This document shows, piece by piece, positions 48,897-57,713 of a DNA stretch of 64,000 nucleotides; the stretch's first letter is position 1, and each line of letters starts with the position of its first letter. The position numbers were made by a program, and so were the translations under genes. Origin of the DNA: Pseudosulfitobacter pseudonitzschiae (GTDB lineage Bacteria; Pseudomonadota; Alphaproteobacteria; Rhodobacterales; Rhodobacteraceae); contig NZ_CP022415.1 of NCBI RefSeq assembly GCF_002222635.1, positions 62,001 through 126,000 on the forward strand, given 5' to 3'. Below the pieces are notes generated by a model. It was given only the letters and a program-made list of their open reading frames with translations, did not search any database and was not told the DNA's origin.

Positions 48897-48924
48897 GGGC
48901 CAGCGCAATGCGCTGGCCCTTTTT
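48897..48924 (+). terminator. Terminator of the pyrimidine catabolism/transport operon
   Basis: GGGCCAGCGC and GCGCTGGCCC pair perfectly around AAT, followed by five T. It lies 27 bases after the binding-protein stop. Confidence 0.92.
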
Positions 48925-49005
48925 CGTCTGATGAAAGCGGAAATCTAGGCCCCGAACTGGGGTGAGGTGGGGCCGGCCGCGCACCCGCGCGTGATGCGCG
49001 GCAAA

Positions 49006-49041
49006 GAGGACACCATTGCGTCGAGGGTCGATGGTGTCCTC
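49006..49041 (-). terminator. Hairpin after luxI
   Basis: GAGGACACCAT pairs with ATGGTGTCCTC around a 14-base loop, eight bases beyond the luxI stop (minus strand). The tail is TTTG only, so it is a weak terminator or a stabilising 3' stem. Confidence 0.6.
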
Positions 49042-49048
49042 GCCTCTG

Positions 49049-49894
49049 TCATCCGTGAGTGTCAGACGAAATCCTTTGTTCGATCATACCCGCACCGACC
49101 AACAAGCTTTCGAGGTGTCTGGCCGCTGTCAGTTCCTCTACGGTATGGGCATCGGTGATCTGGTCGATGCAGTATTCTTCCAGCAACTGGCGCATATGCA
49201 CATTGGGCGTCACCGGTTCGGCTTTGAGTGGTTGCACAGACGGTGTGTGATCGTCCGACAATTCAAAGGCGCGTTGATCAGAGACGAAGATGTTGCCCTC
49301 GATCCCCGCAAAGTCGCGAATTTTACCAATACGCTCGTCCGAGCAGTCCAAAAGGGCCGCCATTGCAGATACTTTACCCATCGGCTTGGTCGAGCCGACA
49401 TAGCCATAGGGCGCGCAATCCGACCGTTTGAGAACGCGGTTCATCACGGGATCAATCACCGTGACGATGTCGGAAATACCAGAAGCCTTGGCATATTCCA
49501 GCGACGCTGCCATCAACTCGCAGGTCGCATAGCTTACCGAATTGCGCGACTTGCCGCGATCCAGCACGTCGGTGTCGACGCAAAATCGCGTCGATTCCCA
49601 CAAGGTCGCACTGCGCAGGGGCGGTTCACCGTCCAGAATGTCGTGGAACACATCTGACAGCATGTGCGGGCCCGTGGTCTGCAGGGCACGCACGCAGGAC
49701 ACAACGCGCCCTTCGTCGTTCACGCCAATAACATAGGCCGGATCAAGTGCATCGAACTGGTCGATTTCCTTGCCGTCAGTAATGTCTACTTCCCACCCCA
49801 GACGCTGACCGAACACCCGTGCACGCAATGCGTACATTTCGTCGAGGAGTCGGCTGTAGCGATGCCGGTTGAGGCCGTCGATTACGATGATCAT
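49049..49894 (-). CDS. luxI: Acyl-homoserine-lactone synthase (LuxI family) with C-terminal extension
   Basis: 281 residues from ATG 49894, with GGAG upstream; the frame is open to 49948 but without a ribosome site. The LuxI residues are present: R-x-x-V-F in A-L-R-A-R-V-F-G, the G-W and D-x-F-D in G-W-E-V-D...Q-F-D, C-V-R-A-L and the catalytic W-E-S-T-R-F. It makes an acyl-homoserine-lactone from S-adenosylmethionine and acyl-ACP. The core ends near residue 205; about 75 further residues (acidic, helical) form an extension that is not part of a normal 215-residue LuxI. luxR lies 84 bases upstream on the same strand. Confidence 0.94.
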   Translation of the reverse strand: MIIVIDGLNRHRYSRLLDEMYALRARVFGQRLGWEVDITDGKEIDQFDALDPAYVIGVNDEGRVVSCVRALQTTGPHMLSDVFHDILDGEPPLRSATLWESTRFCVDTDVLDRGKSRNSVSYATCELMAASLEYAKASGISDIVTVIDPVMNRVLKRSDCAPYGYVGSTKPMGKVSAMAALLDCSDERIGKIRDFAGIEGNIFVSDQRAFELSDDHTPSVQPLKAEPVTPNVHMRQLLEEYCIDQITDAHTVEELTAARHLESLLVGAGMIEQRISSDTHG

Positions 49895-49953
49895 GGTTTT
49901 CTCCGCTACCAATTCGCTGAGGACATCATCATGTGTTTGGGGTTGCACTGCTA

Positions 49954-49969
49954 TACGGGGAATCCCGTA
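49954..49969. promoter_or_regulatory. Dyad upstream of luxI, candidate LuxR operator
   Basis: TACGGG-GAAT-CCCGTA, a perfect six-base inverted repeat with a four-base centre, ending 60 bases before the luxI start and 10 bases after the luxR stop. Its length and place fit a lux-type box for autoinduction. The sequence is not the classical ACCTG-type box, so the match is by symmetry and position only. Confidence 0.55.
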
Positions 49970-49978
49970 GTGATGGTT

Positions 49979-50680
49979 TTAGCTGGGGTGCACCAAGCCA
50001 AGACCGATTGCGCGGCCCACAGCCTGCGGCGTGGTCAACGCACCCAGCTTTGAGCGTCCGGACCGCAAGTGTACTTCTACAGTGCGGTTCGAGATCGACA
50101 GAATATCTGCCACATCCTGTTGGGTTTTGCCAGCAGCGATCCATTGCAGTATTTCCAGTTCGCGCGCTGAAAGGCTGGGGTGTGTCAGCTTGCGGGTCAG
50201 CGAGTGCGATTGGATCACGTTGTCATGCAGGTGCACGGCAGCAGTCTGCAACCCGCCCAGGATCTTGTCCTTGAGCATGGCCCATTCGCGATCAGAGCAA
50301 TTGCGGGTGACGCTGAACAGGCCGACATCGCCATAGGGGCCGCGCACGGGCACGGTCAGTCCCTGTTCGGAAATACCATGATCGCTGGCGGCACGGAAAA
50401 TGTCGCGGAATGTTTGCTCGCCGCGCAGGCGTTGCCAGTCGACGGGCGCGATGCTGCGGCTGGCCATCAGCAGGGCGGGGTCGCGGTGCTGGAACCCTTC
50501 GTTGACGTATCGAGTTTGCCATTCGTCGGGATAGTTCACAAAGCCATGCACAGTCTGGGCGATAGGATCCATGCCTGCATAGGCCGCGAAATCCAGCTCG
50601 TTCTCTTCGCAGACAGAGTCCAGAAACGATCTCAGGTTGTTCCCCGGAAACGGCAGATTGCTCAAGTCAATGACAGACAA
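49979..50680 (-). CDS. luxR: LuxR family acyl-homoserine-lactone-responsive regulator
   Basis: 233 residues. The N-terminal autoinducer domain has the conserved W-x-x-x-Y (W-Q-T-R-Y), D-P (H-R-D-P-A) and W (V-D-W-Q-R-L) that line the ligand pocket. The C-terminal helix-turn-helix is L-S-A-R-E-L-E-I-L-Q-W-I-A-A-G-K-T-Q-Q-D-V-A-D-I-L-S-I-S-N. It would bind the lactone made by the LuxI encoded 84 bases downstream and regulate its own target set. The neighbouring dyads at 49954 and 50816 are candidate sites. Confidence 0.94.
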   Translation of the reverse strand: MSVIDLSNLPFPGNNLRSFLDSVCEENELDFAAYAGMDPIAQTVHGFVNYPDEWQTRYVNEGFQHRDPALLMASRSIAPVDWQRLRGEQTFRDIFRAASDHGISEQGLTVPVRGPYGDVGLFSVTRNCSDREWAMLKDKILGGLQTAAVHLHDNVIQSHSLTRKLTHPSLSARELEILQWIAAGKTQQDVADILSISNRTVEVHLRSGRSKLGALTTPQAVGRAIGLGLVHPS

Positions 50681-50978
50681 AAACGACCCTTTCTGGGTTT
50701 CGACCTGTGAATTTTACACGAAGCTGTGGCGTCAAGTGTTATCTCGGGAACTCGTTAACGCAACTGTAAGCATACTAGCGTATCTGCGATTGTCATGAAA
50801 GGGCGCATTGACTTTACGGTGCGTGCACCGTGCGAGGACATGGTCGCGCACTGCGTTCTCGCATCCGACGTGGCGCGCTAACCCGGATTTTTCAATCAGG
50901 GACAGATGCTTGCACCAGTGCGCTTGCAAATACTTACGGAACAGGGGCTGCGGCGGAAACGCGGCTTTCGAAGGGGCG
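50681..50978. other. Non-coding region upstream of luxR, holding a perfect 16-base dyad
   Basis: No gene is supported in these 298 bases; the open frames here lack ribosome sites. At 50816-50831 lies ACGGTGC-GT-GCACCGT, a perfect seven-base dyad with a two-base centre. It is 136 bases upstream of the luxR ATG. The tight centre suits a dimeric DNA-binding protein rather than an RNA hairpin. Confidence 0.6.
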
Positions 50979-51539
50979 TTAGAGGACGGTGACAACCGTT
51001 CCGATAGGCACCCGCCCATAAAGGTCGATGACGTGTTCGTTCAACATCCGGATGCAGCCGTTGCTGACGGATCTGCCGATACTTTCGGGCGCGGTGGTGC
51101 CATGTATGCGGAAATAGGTATCCTTGCCGTTCTGGAACAAATACAGCGCCCGAGCGCCCAAAGGGTTCGACGGGCCACCGGGCTGGATATAGTCATTGTC
51201 CTTGAAGCGCCCGTATGTCTCAGGGCTGCGTTCGATCATCTCTTCGGTTGGGCGCCAAGTGGGCCACTCCTTCTTGACGTCAATGGTCGCTGTGCCGGTA
51301 AACTCCAGACCTGCGCGCCCCACGCCAACGCCATAGCGGATGGCGGTGCGCGGTTCGGTCACCCAATACAGGTAATAGCTGCGCGGCAGGATCAGCAATT
51401 GACCGGGCAGGAATTCTTTCTTGATGTTGACGATCTGCGGTGTCGGATCAAAGACGACCTGTTGTGCAAGGGCCGGTGCCGCAAGTTGGGCTGCCACTGG
51501 GGCAGCGAGGGCTGAGGCAATAAACGTACGGCGGTGCAT
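50979..51539 (-). CDS. L,D-transpeptidase (YkuD domain), Tat-exported
   Basis: 186 residues. The N-terminus M-H-R-R-T-F-I-A-S-A-L-A-A-P has a twin-arginine-like signal ending at A-L-A-Q. The YkuD motif H-G-T-T-A-P-E-S-I-G-R-S-V-S-N-G-C-I-R-M is intact with catalytic Cys162, so the enzyme makes 3-3 peptidoglycan cross-links or attaches proteins to the wall in the periplasm. It is on the same strand as ettA but 150 bases away. Next to a quorum-sensing pair it may be regulated by it, though nothing in the sequence shows this. Confidence 0.92.
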   Translation of the reverse strand: MHRRTFIASALAAPVAAQLAAPALAQQVVFDPTPQIVNIKKEFLPGQLLILPRSYYLYWVTEPRTAIRYGVGVGRAGLEFTGTATIDVKKEWPTWRPTEEMIERSPETYGRFKDNDYIQPGGPSNPLGARALYLFQNGKDTYFRIHGTTAPESIGRSVSNGCIRMLNEHVIDLYGRVPIGTVVTVL

Positions 51540-51653
51540 GGCAGGCTCCTGACCAACAAATAAAATCGCTATGCAATTACTTTTGTCGGTTTTTGTACAG
51601 ATTTCAAGAGGTCAGAGGGGGGGCGCCTGACCAGCCGGGCACAGCGGTTTGGG

Positions 51654-51679
51654 ACGGGGCGCGCTTGCGCGCACCCCGT
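51654..51679 (-). terminator. Hairpin after ettA
   Basis: ACGGGGTGCGC and GCGCGCCCCGT (minus strand) pair with one G-U around GCAA, nine bases past the ettA stop. No T-run follows, so it may be an mRNA end-stabilising stem or a Rho-assisted stop. Confidence 0.6.
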
Positions 51680-51688
51680 TGGTTTGGC

Positions 51689-53344
51689 TTAGCGCATGAA
51701 CTTCTTATGCTTGAGACGCTTTGGCTCAAGCGCGTCGGCCCCAAGACGGCGTTTCTTGTCTTCTTCGTAGTCTTCGAAGTTGCCCTCGAACCACTCCACA
51801 TGCGCCTCGCCTTCGAAGGCAAGGATGTGCGTGCAAATCCGGTCAAGGAAGAAACGGTCGTGGCTGATGACAACAGCACAACCGGCAAAGTCCACCAGCG
51901 CGTCTTCAAGGGCGCGCAGGGTTTCCACGTCCAAGTCGTTGGTTGGCTCATCAAGCAGTAGGACGTTGCCGCCCTCTTTCAGCAGGCGCGCCATGTGGAC
52001 ACGGTTGCGTTCACCGCCCGACAACAGGCCAACTTTCTTCTGCTGGTCGCCACCCTTGAAGTTGAACGACGAGCAATAGGCGCGGCTGTTCACTTCGGCG
52101 TTCCCCAGCGAGATCAGTTCGGCCCCGCCTGTGATTGCCTGCCAGACGTTGTCGTCGGCCTTCAGGTCGTCGCGTGACTGGTCGACATAGGACAACTCAA
52201 CTGTGTCCCCGAATTCGATCTCACCCGCATCGGGTTTTTCCTGACCTGTAAGCATCTTGAACAGCGTTGATTTGCCCGCGCCGTTGGGACCGATTACGCC
52301 GACGATGCCGCCAGGGGGCAGCGAGAAATCCAATCCGTCGATCAATTGCTTGTTGCCCATGTGTTTCTTCAGGCCGCTGACTTCAATCACCTTGTTGCCC
52401 AGACGCGGGCCGTTGGGGATGACAATCTGCGCATAGGCCAGCTTTTCGCGTTCGGATGTTTCCAGCAGGTCATTATAGGAGTTGATCCGCGCTTTGGACT
52501 TGGCTTGGCGCGCTTTGGCGCCCTGCCGCATCCACTGAAGTTCGCGTTCCAGTGTTTTCTGCTTGGATTTGTCTTCGCGTGTTTCCTGTTCAAGCCGTTT
52601 GGCTTTCTGCTCCAGCCACGCGGAATAGTTGCCCTCGTAGGGGACGCCGCGACCACGGTCGAGTTCCAGAATCCAGCTGGTGATGTCGTCCAGAAAGTAA
52701 CGGTCGTGGGTGACGATCAGAATGGTGCCTTTGTAGTCGATCAGGTGCTGTTGCAGCCACGCGATGGTTTCCGCATCAAGGTGGTTGGTTGGTTCGTCCA
52801 ACAGCAGCATGTCGGGCGCTTCCAACAGCAGTTTGCACAGGGCCACACGACGGGCTTCACCTCCAGACAGGTCCTGAATACGTGCGTCGTCAGGAGGGCA
52901 GCGCAGCGCCTCCATCGATACGTCGATCTGGCTGTCGAGATCCCACAGGTTTTCGGCGTCGATCTGGTCTTGCAGCGCGGCCATCTCGTCGGCGGTCTCG
53001 TCCGAGTAGTTCATCGCCAGTTCGTTGTAACGGTCAAGCTTGGCCTTTTTGCCAGCCACGCCCAGCATCACGTTTTCACGCACGCTTAGGCTTTCGTCCA
53101 GCTTTGGCTCTTGCGGAAGATAGCCCACGCGTGCGCCTTCGGCAGCCCATGCCTCGCCGGTGAAATCCTTGTCCATGCCTGCCATGATCTTCAGTAGGGT
53201 GGATTTACCCGCACCGTTGACACCGACGACGCCGATCTTGACGCCCGGAAGAAAGTTCAGGTGGATGTTTTCAAATGTCTTCTTGCCGCCCGGATAGGTC
53301 TTGGAGACTCCGGACATGTGATAAACGTACTGATAGGCCGCCAT
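51689..53344 (-). CDS. ettA: Energy-dependent translational throttle protein EttA (ABC-F)
   Basis: 551 residues from ATG 53344 (MAAYQYVYHMSGVSKTYPGGKK), with AAGGAGGG upstream. Two ABC domains without membrane segments: Walker A G-V-N-G-A-G-K-S-T and G-P-N-G-A-G-K-S-T, signatures L-S-G-G-E-A-R-R-V-A and L-S-G-G-E-R-N-R-V-H, and the interdomain linker with the basic coiled-coil (about 240-310) that contacts tRNA and ribosome. EttA gates the first peptide-bond step according to ATP/ADP. The C-terminal part ends L-K-H-K-K-F-M-R. Confidence 0.95.
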   Translation of the reverse strand: MAAYQYVYHMSGVSKTYPGGKKTFENIHLNFLPGVKIGVVGVNGAGKSTLLKIMAGMDKDFTGEAWAAEGARVGYLPQEPKLDESLSVRENVMLGVAGKKAKLDRYNELAMNYSDETADEMAALQDQIDAENLWDLDSQIDVSMEALRCPPDDARIQDLSGGEARRVALCKLLLEAPDMLLLDEPTNHLDAETIAWLQQHLIDYKGTILIVTHDRYFLDDITSWILELDRGRGVPYEGNYSAWLEQKAKRLEQETREDKSKQKTLERELQWMRQGAKARQAKSKARINSYNDLLETSEREKLAYAQIVIPNGPRLGNKVIEVSGLKKHMGNKQLIDGLDFSLPPGGIVGVIGPNGAGKSTLFKMLTGQEKPDAGEIEFGDTVELSYVDQSRDDLKADDNVWQAITGGAELISLGNAEVNSRAYCSSFNFKGGDQQKKVGLLSGGERNRVHMARLLKEGGNVLLLDEPTNDLDVETLRALEDALVDFAGCAVVISHDRFFLDRICTHILAFEGEAHVEWFEGNFEDYEEDKKRRLGADALEPKRLKHKKFMR

Positions 53345-53640
53345 TGGACCCTCCTTGCCTATGCGTGGATTTGTCTGGTGTCTTAGGCTGCGGCGCACGA
53401 CTTGGCAAACAGGTTTGATGCGCAGGGCCGCTGCGAAATAGCGTTCTTAAGAAGTCATCGGCGAGGCCGCCCAATCTTGGCATGATCGATATAGTGCCGC
53501 AGCGATTGATCTTGAGGCGGGATTGCACGAATTCTATCTGGGGCATGGTTAATCCTCTTAGGCAAATACGTGGATACTGAGGCATGCAAACTAAACAGGA
53601 GACTTTGATAGGGTCTTGCGCAGCACAAAGGGGCGTGGCC

Positions 53641-54111
53641 ATGCTTTTGATGGCGGATTTGCTGGCGCATCATGCCCGAAACGGTCGGGTGGACTGGATC
53701 GGGTTGCGCCCCGGGCGGCGCGCAGAGGTGGTGGCGGAGACGCAGGTTCAAGTGGCCTTTTCGGGGCTGGAGGGCGACCGTGCGCGTGCGGGCAAACGGG
53801 CGGTGACGTTGATACAGGCGGAACATTTGCCAGTTATTGCGGGACTGCTGGGCGTGGATAGGGTGACGCCCGAAACGCTGCGGCGCAATCTGGTGATCTC
53901 GGGCATTAATCTGGGTGCGCTTAAAGGGCGCGAGATCGCCATTGGCGCGGCAGTTCTGCGGGTGTCGGTGATCTGCGCGCCATGCAGCCGGATGGAAGAG
54001 GTTTTTGGTCACGGCGGCTATAACGCTGTGCGCGGGCATGGCGGGTGGTGTGCCGAAGTGGTCACGCCGGGCCTTGTCGCAACAGGAGACATGGTGCGTG
54101 TGGTTGATTGA
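53641..54111 (+). CDS. MOSC domain protein
   Basis: 157 residues from ATG 53641, which has AAGGGG eight bases upstream; the frame extends to 53584 but without a ribosome site. The core opens W-I-G-L-R-P-G-R-R-A-E-V and carries the conserved R-R-N-L-V-I-S-G and the Cys in V-I-C-A-P-C-S-R-M. MOSC domains bind the molybdenum cofactor or related sulfur carriers; stand-alone members help form amidoxime-reducing or YiiM-like enzymes. nadD follows after 24 bases. The specific role is unknown. Confidence 0.85.
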   Translation: MLLMADLLAHHARNGRVDWIGLRPGRRAEVVAETQVQVAFSGLEGDRARAGKRAVTLIQAEHLPVIAGLLGVDRVTPETLRRNLVISGINLGALKGREIAIGAAVLRVSVICAPCSRMEEVFGHGGYNAVRGHGGWCAEVVTPGLVATGDMVRVVD

Positions 54112-54135
54112 ACCTGCGCAGTCGGGCAACAAACG

Positions 54136-54744
54136 ATGATGAACAGCGCACGCCCTTTTGCAAGACCTGGCCAAATCATAGGCCTTTTGGGCGGATCATT
54201 CGATCCGGCCCACGCAGGACACGCGCATATCACGCGCGAGGCATTGAAGCGGTTTGATCTGGACGCTGTGTGGTGGCTGGTCAGCCCCGGTAATCCACTC
54301 AAGACGCAAGGGCCCGCGCCACTGGACAAGCGCATGGCGCAGGCGCGGCAGGTGATGCAGCACCCGCGTGTGACGGTCACGGACATCGAAGCGCAGCTTG
54401 GCACCCGCTATACTGCGCAGACACTTAAAGTATTGCAGGCGCAGTTTCGGGGTGTGCGGTTTGTGTGGCTGATGGGCGCGGACAATCTGGCACAGCTTCA
54501 TATGTGGCAAGACTGGAAGTGGATCATGACCCATGTGCCAGTCGGTGTGCTGGCCCGTCCGGGCGACCGGATTTCGGCACGGATGAGCCCTGCGGCGCGG
54601 CTGTTTTCTCCCTACCGGATTGCGGGGCGCCATTCGCAGATGTTGGGGCATGCCCGCCCGCCCGCGTGGTGTTTTGTCAATGTGCCAATGGTGGCGCAAT
54701 CCTCTAGCGCGATCCGCGCGGCGGGTGAATGGTCAGTGACGTAA
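54136..54744 (+). CDS. nadD: Nicotinate-nucleotide adenylyltransferase
   Basis: 202 residues. The nucleotidyl-transferase motif [11 protein letters not shown] is near residues 19-29 (H-x-G-H at 26-29) and the second motif S-S-S-A-I-R near 190. It joins nicotinate mononucleotide to AMP from ATP, the step before nadE (24403). The start is ATG 54136 or the next ATG; both lie in a weak ribosome-site context. The 3' end overlaps the convergent DMT gene by 12 bases. Confidence 0.94.
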   Translation: MMNSARPFARPGQIIGLLGGSFDPAHAGHAHITREALKRFDLDAVWWLVSPGNPLKTQGPAPLDKRMAQARQVMQHPRVTVTDIEAQLGTRYTAQTLKVLQAQFRGVRFVWLMGADNLAQLHMWQDWKWIMTHVPVGVLARPGDRISARMSPAARLFSPYRIAGRHSQMLGHARPPAWCFVNVPMVAQSSSAIRAAGEWSVT

Positions 54745-55560
54745 CCGCGCCGAGGCCACACCCGCCCCCACGATCAGTGCCAGACCAAGCCACGTCAGTG
54801 CGTCGGGCAAAGCGCCAAAAATCGCCCAGCCCAAGCCGACAGCAGCAAGCAACTGGAAATAGACCAGCGGAGCCAGTTGGGTGGCCGGTGCTATGCGGTT
54901 GGCATAGAGCAACAGAAGATTGCCCAGAAGTGACCCCGCTGCGCTGACCAGCGTAAGACCTGCCACGGTTACTGTCGCCGACGGCAGATTGGCCAGCCCG
55001 AAAGGCAACAGTGCCAGCGCGGCAATCGCAAATTGGGTAAAGGCAAGCGCAACCGGAGAGCCAAGCCCTGCCAGCCACCGCGATGCGGTCAGAAATACAC
55101 CGTAGCAAGTGCCCGCTACTACGGCCCAGATCAGCCCGGTCCCCCCGCCAAAGCCTGGTCGGACCACAATCAGCACGCCTGCAAACCCCAGCGCAATCAG
55201 AGTCACGCGCAGACCCGTGACCGGTTCACGCAACACCAACGCGCCCAAGGCAAAGCTGATCAGCGGTCCGATAAAGAAGGCGGCGAAAACGTCCGCAACG
55301 TCTTCGGTGCGCAGCGCCATCTGAATACAGGTGATGCCACCTGCCAGGATCAGTGCCCGCAGCCAGATCCGCCAGTTGCGCAGCAACGCAAAGGCACTGC
55401 GGGGCACGAAGGGTGCGATCATCGTAGCGGCTAGAAAAAAACGCGAGGACGCCACCCACAGGGGCGACACGCCATAGACCGAAGTCAACAGTTTACCCGC
55501 GCTGTCACCCAACGGGATCAACGACATGGCGACAAACATGATCAGGGCGGCGCGTTGCAT
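54733..55560 (-). CDS. EamA/DMT superfamily transporter
   Basis: 275 residues from ATG 55560 ([23 protein letters not shown]); a longer frame to 55644 has no ribosome site. Two copies of the EamA five-helix unit are visible, about ten hydrophobic helices in all. The family exports amino acids, nucleobases or drugs across the inner membrane; the substrate is unknown. It is convergent with nadD and divergent from dacB. Confidence 0.88.
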   Translation of the reverse strand: MQRAALIMFVAMSLIPLGDSAGKLLTSVYGVSPLWVASSRFFLAATMIAPFVPRSAFALLRNWRIWLRALILAGGITCIQMALRTEDVADVFAAFFIGPLISFALGALVLREPVTGLRVTLIALGFAGVLIVVRPGFGGGTGLIWAVVAGTCYGVFLTASRWLAGLGSPVALAFTQFAIAALALLPFGLANLPSATVTVAGLTLVSAAGSLLGNLLLLYANRIAPATQLAPLVYFQLLAAVGLGWAIFGALPDALTWLGLALIVGAGVASARLRH

Positions 55561-55672
55561 GGGCAGGCTGCTAGCATGCGGACAAGATATTGGGAATGGA
55601 CCACGTTTGTGTGACTGAAAACGGTCTGATTGCGGCTTGTCCATCTCTTCGCGGCAAGGTTATTCTGCGCCC

Positions 55673-57163
55673 ATGTCATATCCGGTTTCCAGACGTTTCT
55701 TTTTGTCCGCAAGTGCGGCGACCCTTGCCTCGGGTGCCTTTGCCGGAGCGCCAGACGGCTCACTGCGCCCGCGTCTGCGCGGCGAAGGTTTTGCCAAAAA
55801 GGCGATTGCGGGCCCCGAAGTTATCGTGGCCGACGCCAAGCTGGGCGGGCAGGTGTGCTATTCTGTGGCTGATGCGAAAACCGGCCTGCGGCTTGAGGGG
55901 ATGAACCCGCAAACCGCCATCCTGCCCGCAAGCACGGCCAAGGCGATCACGGCGCTATATGCTTTGGACGTTCTGGGTGGCGATCACCGGTTCGAAACGC
56001 AGGTGGTGGTCACGGGCACAGTGATCGACGGAGTTGTGTCGGGTGATCTGGTGCTGCTTGGCGGCGGGGATCCCAGTCTGGACACCAATGCGCTGGCAAC
56101 GCTGGCGGCGAACGTCAAAGCGGCGGGCATTCGCGAGGTCCGCGGCGATTTGGTGGTTTATGATGGTGGTTTGGCACAGGTGCGCACGATCGACCCTGAT
56201 CAACCGGCGCATGTCGGCTATAGCCCTGCCGTTTCGGGCATCGCGCTGAACTACAACCGTGTCCACTTTGAATGGAAGCGTTCGGGCGGAAACTACGCCG
56301 TGACAATGGACGCGCGCTCGAACAAGTACCGGCCCGATGTGGCGATGGCACAGATGCGCATCGAAGATCGGTCAACACCTGTTTATACCTACGCCGACGC
56401 CAACGGGCGTGACGACTGGACCGTGGCCAAGGGCGCGCTGGGCACAGGCGGTGCGCGGTGGTTGCCGGTGCGCAAGCCGGCAATTTACGCGGGCGATGTG
56501 TTTCGCACAATGCTGCGGTCACAGGGGATCAAGCTGCCTGCGGCCAAAGTCACGGCAACGCGGCCCTCAGGGCAGGTTGTGGCGCGTCATTTCAGCGATG
56601 AGTTACAGCTGCTGCTTAAGGATATGCTGTTGTATTCCACCAACCTGACCGCCGAGATGGTCGGATTGGCCACCACTGTCAAACGCGGGGGCGCACCGCA
56701 TACATTGAAAGACTCTGCCGCCGCCATGAACGACTGGGCACAGGAGGTTCTGGGTGTCCAAGGCATCGCGCTGGTGGATCATTCGGGGTTGAGCGAGGAC
56801 AGCCGCGTGACAGCGGATGGCATGGTTGCGGCCTTGGTCAAAGTGTATGGCAACAATGTGCTGCAACCGCTGTTGAAGGACATTCCCCTGCGCGACGCCA
56901 AAGGGCGACCGATGCAAGCGTCACCGATCACGGTAATCGCCAAAACCGGCACGCTGAATTTCGTGTCGGGGTTGGCAGGTTATGTAACGGCCAATGACGG
57001 CACGGTTATGGCCTTTGCCATCTTCGCCGCTGATGAAGACCGCCGCGCCAAGCTGACAAAAGCCCAGCGCGAACGCCCCGAAGGCGCGCGTTGGTACAAC
57101 GGACGAGCCAAAAACATGCAGCAAGAGCTGATCGAGCGGTGGGGCGCGCTTTATGGTGCCTGA
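55673..57163 (+). CDS. dacB: D-alanyl-D-alanine carboxypeptidase/endopeptidase (PBP4)
   Basis: 496 residues from ATG 55673 (MSYPVSRRFFLSASAATLASG). The R-R-F-F-L-S signal has a twin-arginine look. The penicillin-binding motifs are S87-x-x-K (S-T-A-K), S322-T-N and K424-T-G-T; the large insert between the first two is typical of class C PBP4 enzymes. It trims or cleaves cross-links in the periplasm. The 3' end is eight bases from the convergent TerB-like gene. Confidence 0.93.
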   Translation: MSYPVSRRFFLSASAATLASGAFAGAPDGSLRPRLRGEGFAKKAIAGPEVIVADAKLGGQVCYSVADAKTGLRLEGMNPQTAILPASTAKAITALYALDVLGGDHRFETQVVVTGTVIDGVVSGDLVLLGGGDPSLDTNALATLAANVKAAGIREVRGDLVVYDGGLAQVRTIDPDQPAHVGYSPAVSGIALNYNRVHFEWKRSGGNYAVTMDARSNKYRPDVAMAQMRIEDRSTPVYTYADANGRDDWTVAKGALGTGGARWLPVRKPAIYAGDVFRTMLRSQGIKLPAAKVTATRPSGQVVARHFSDELQLLLKDMLLYSTNLTAEMVGLATTVKRGGAPHTLKDSAAAMNDWAQEVLGVQGIALVDHSGLSEDSRVTADGMVAALVKVYGNNVLQPLLKDIPLRDAKGRPMQASPITVIAKTGTLNFVSGLAGYVTANDGTVMAFAIFAADEDRRAKLTKAQRERPEGARWYNGRAKNMQQELIERWGALYGA

Positions 57164-57171
57164 TTTGCGAC

Positions 57172-57603
57172 TTACAGCGTGACGTGGCGGGCGCGGGCGC
57201 CGCGTTCGATCGCGGCGGCGTGCAGGCGGTCAAGGTTCAGTTCGTAGCGGATTTCTTCTAGCAGACGCAGCTCGCTTTCGTTCAGATGCGCATTCGACGC
57301 GGCCACGTCGCAGGCCAGCGCGTAGGCGGTTTCGAACAGACGTTCGGGCAGTGCCTCGCGGACCAGTCCGAACAGCGCATCCAGCCCGTCCTCTTGATCG
57401 AACAGATCAAAGACCACCTGACTGATGGTCGACAAACGGTCAACATCATAACCCGCGAAGACCGGCAGCGTGTTTATGGCCGTGTTGATTTTGAGCAGCT
57501 CGGTGGTTTCCATATCGGAATCCGAAGCGGAAACCGCGATCATGACGGCGACCAGCGCGTCTTGTTCGGTCATGGAGTGTTGGGTGTCTTGGGGCACGGG
57601 CAC
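57172..57603 (-). CDS. TerB-fold (tellurite-resistance-like) protein
   Basis: 143 residues. An all-helical protein with a TerB-like pattern: V-A-V-M-I-A-V-S-A-S-D-S-D-M-E-T-T-E-L-L-K-I near the start (acidic, metal-binding D/E cluster) and A-C-D-V-A-A-S-N-A-H-L-N-E-S-E-L-R-L-L. TerB domains bind metal and occur in stress and phage-defence contexts; here it stands alone. No ter operon is present. ATG 57603 is used; 57573 is possible. Confidence 0.75.
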   Translation of the reverse strand: MPVPQDTQHSMTEQDALVAVMIAVSASDSDMETTELLKINTAINTLPVFAGYDVDRLSTISQVVFDLFDQEDGLDALFGLVREALPERLFETAYALACDVAASNAHLNESELRLLEEIRYELNLDRLHAAAIERGARARHVTL

Positions 57604-57713
57604 CGTCCTTTGGTCTGCGTGTTGCAGGTGCAGAATATTGACGCGCTACCCTTTGCACAATAGGTAGCGGCGGACTGCGCGGTTATGCGCGTCCGATGTT
57701 AAGGATATGTGAC

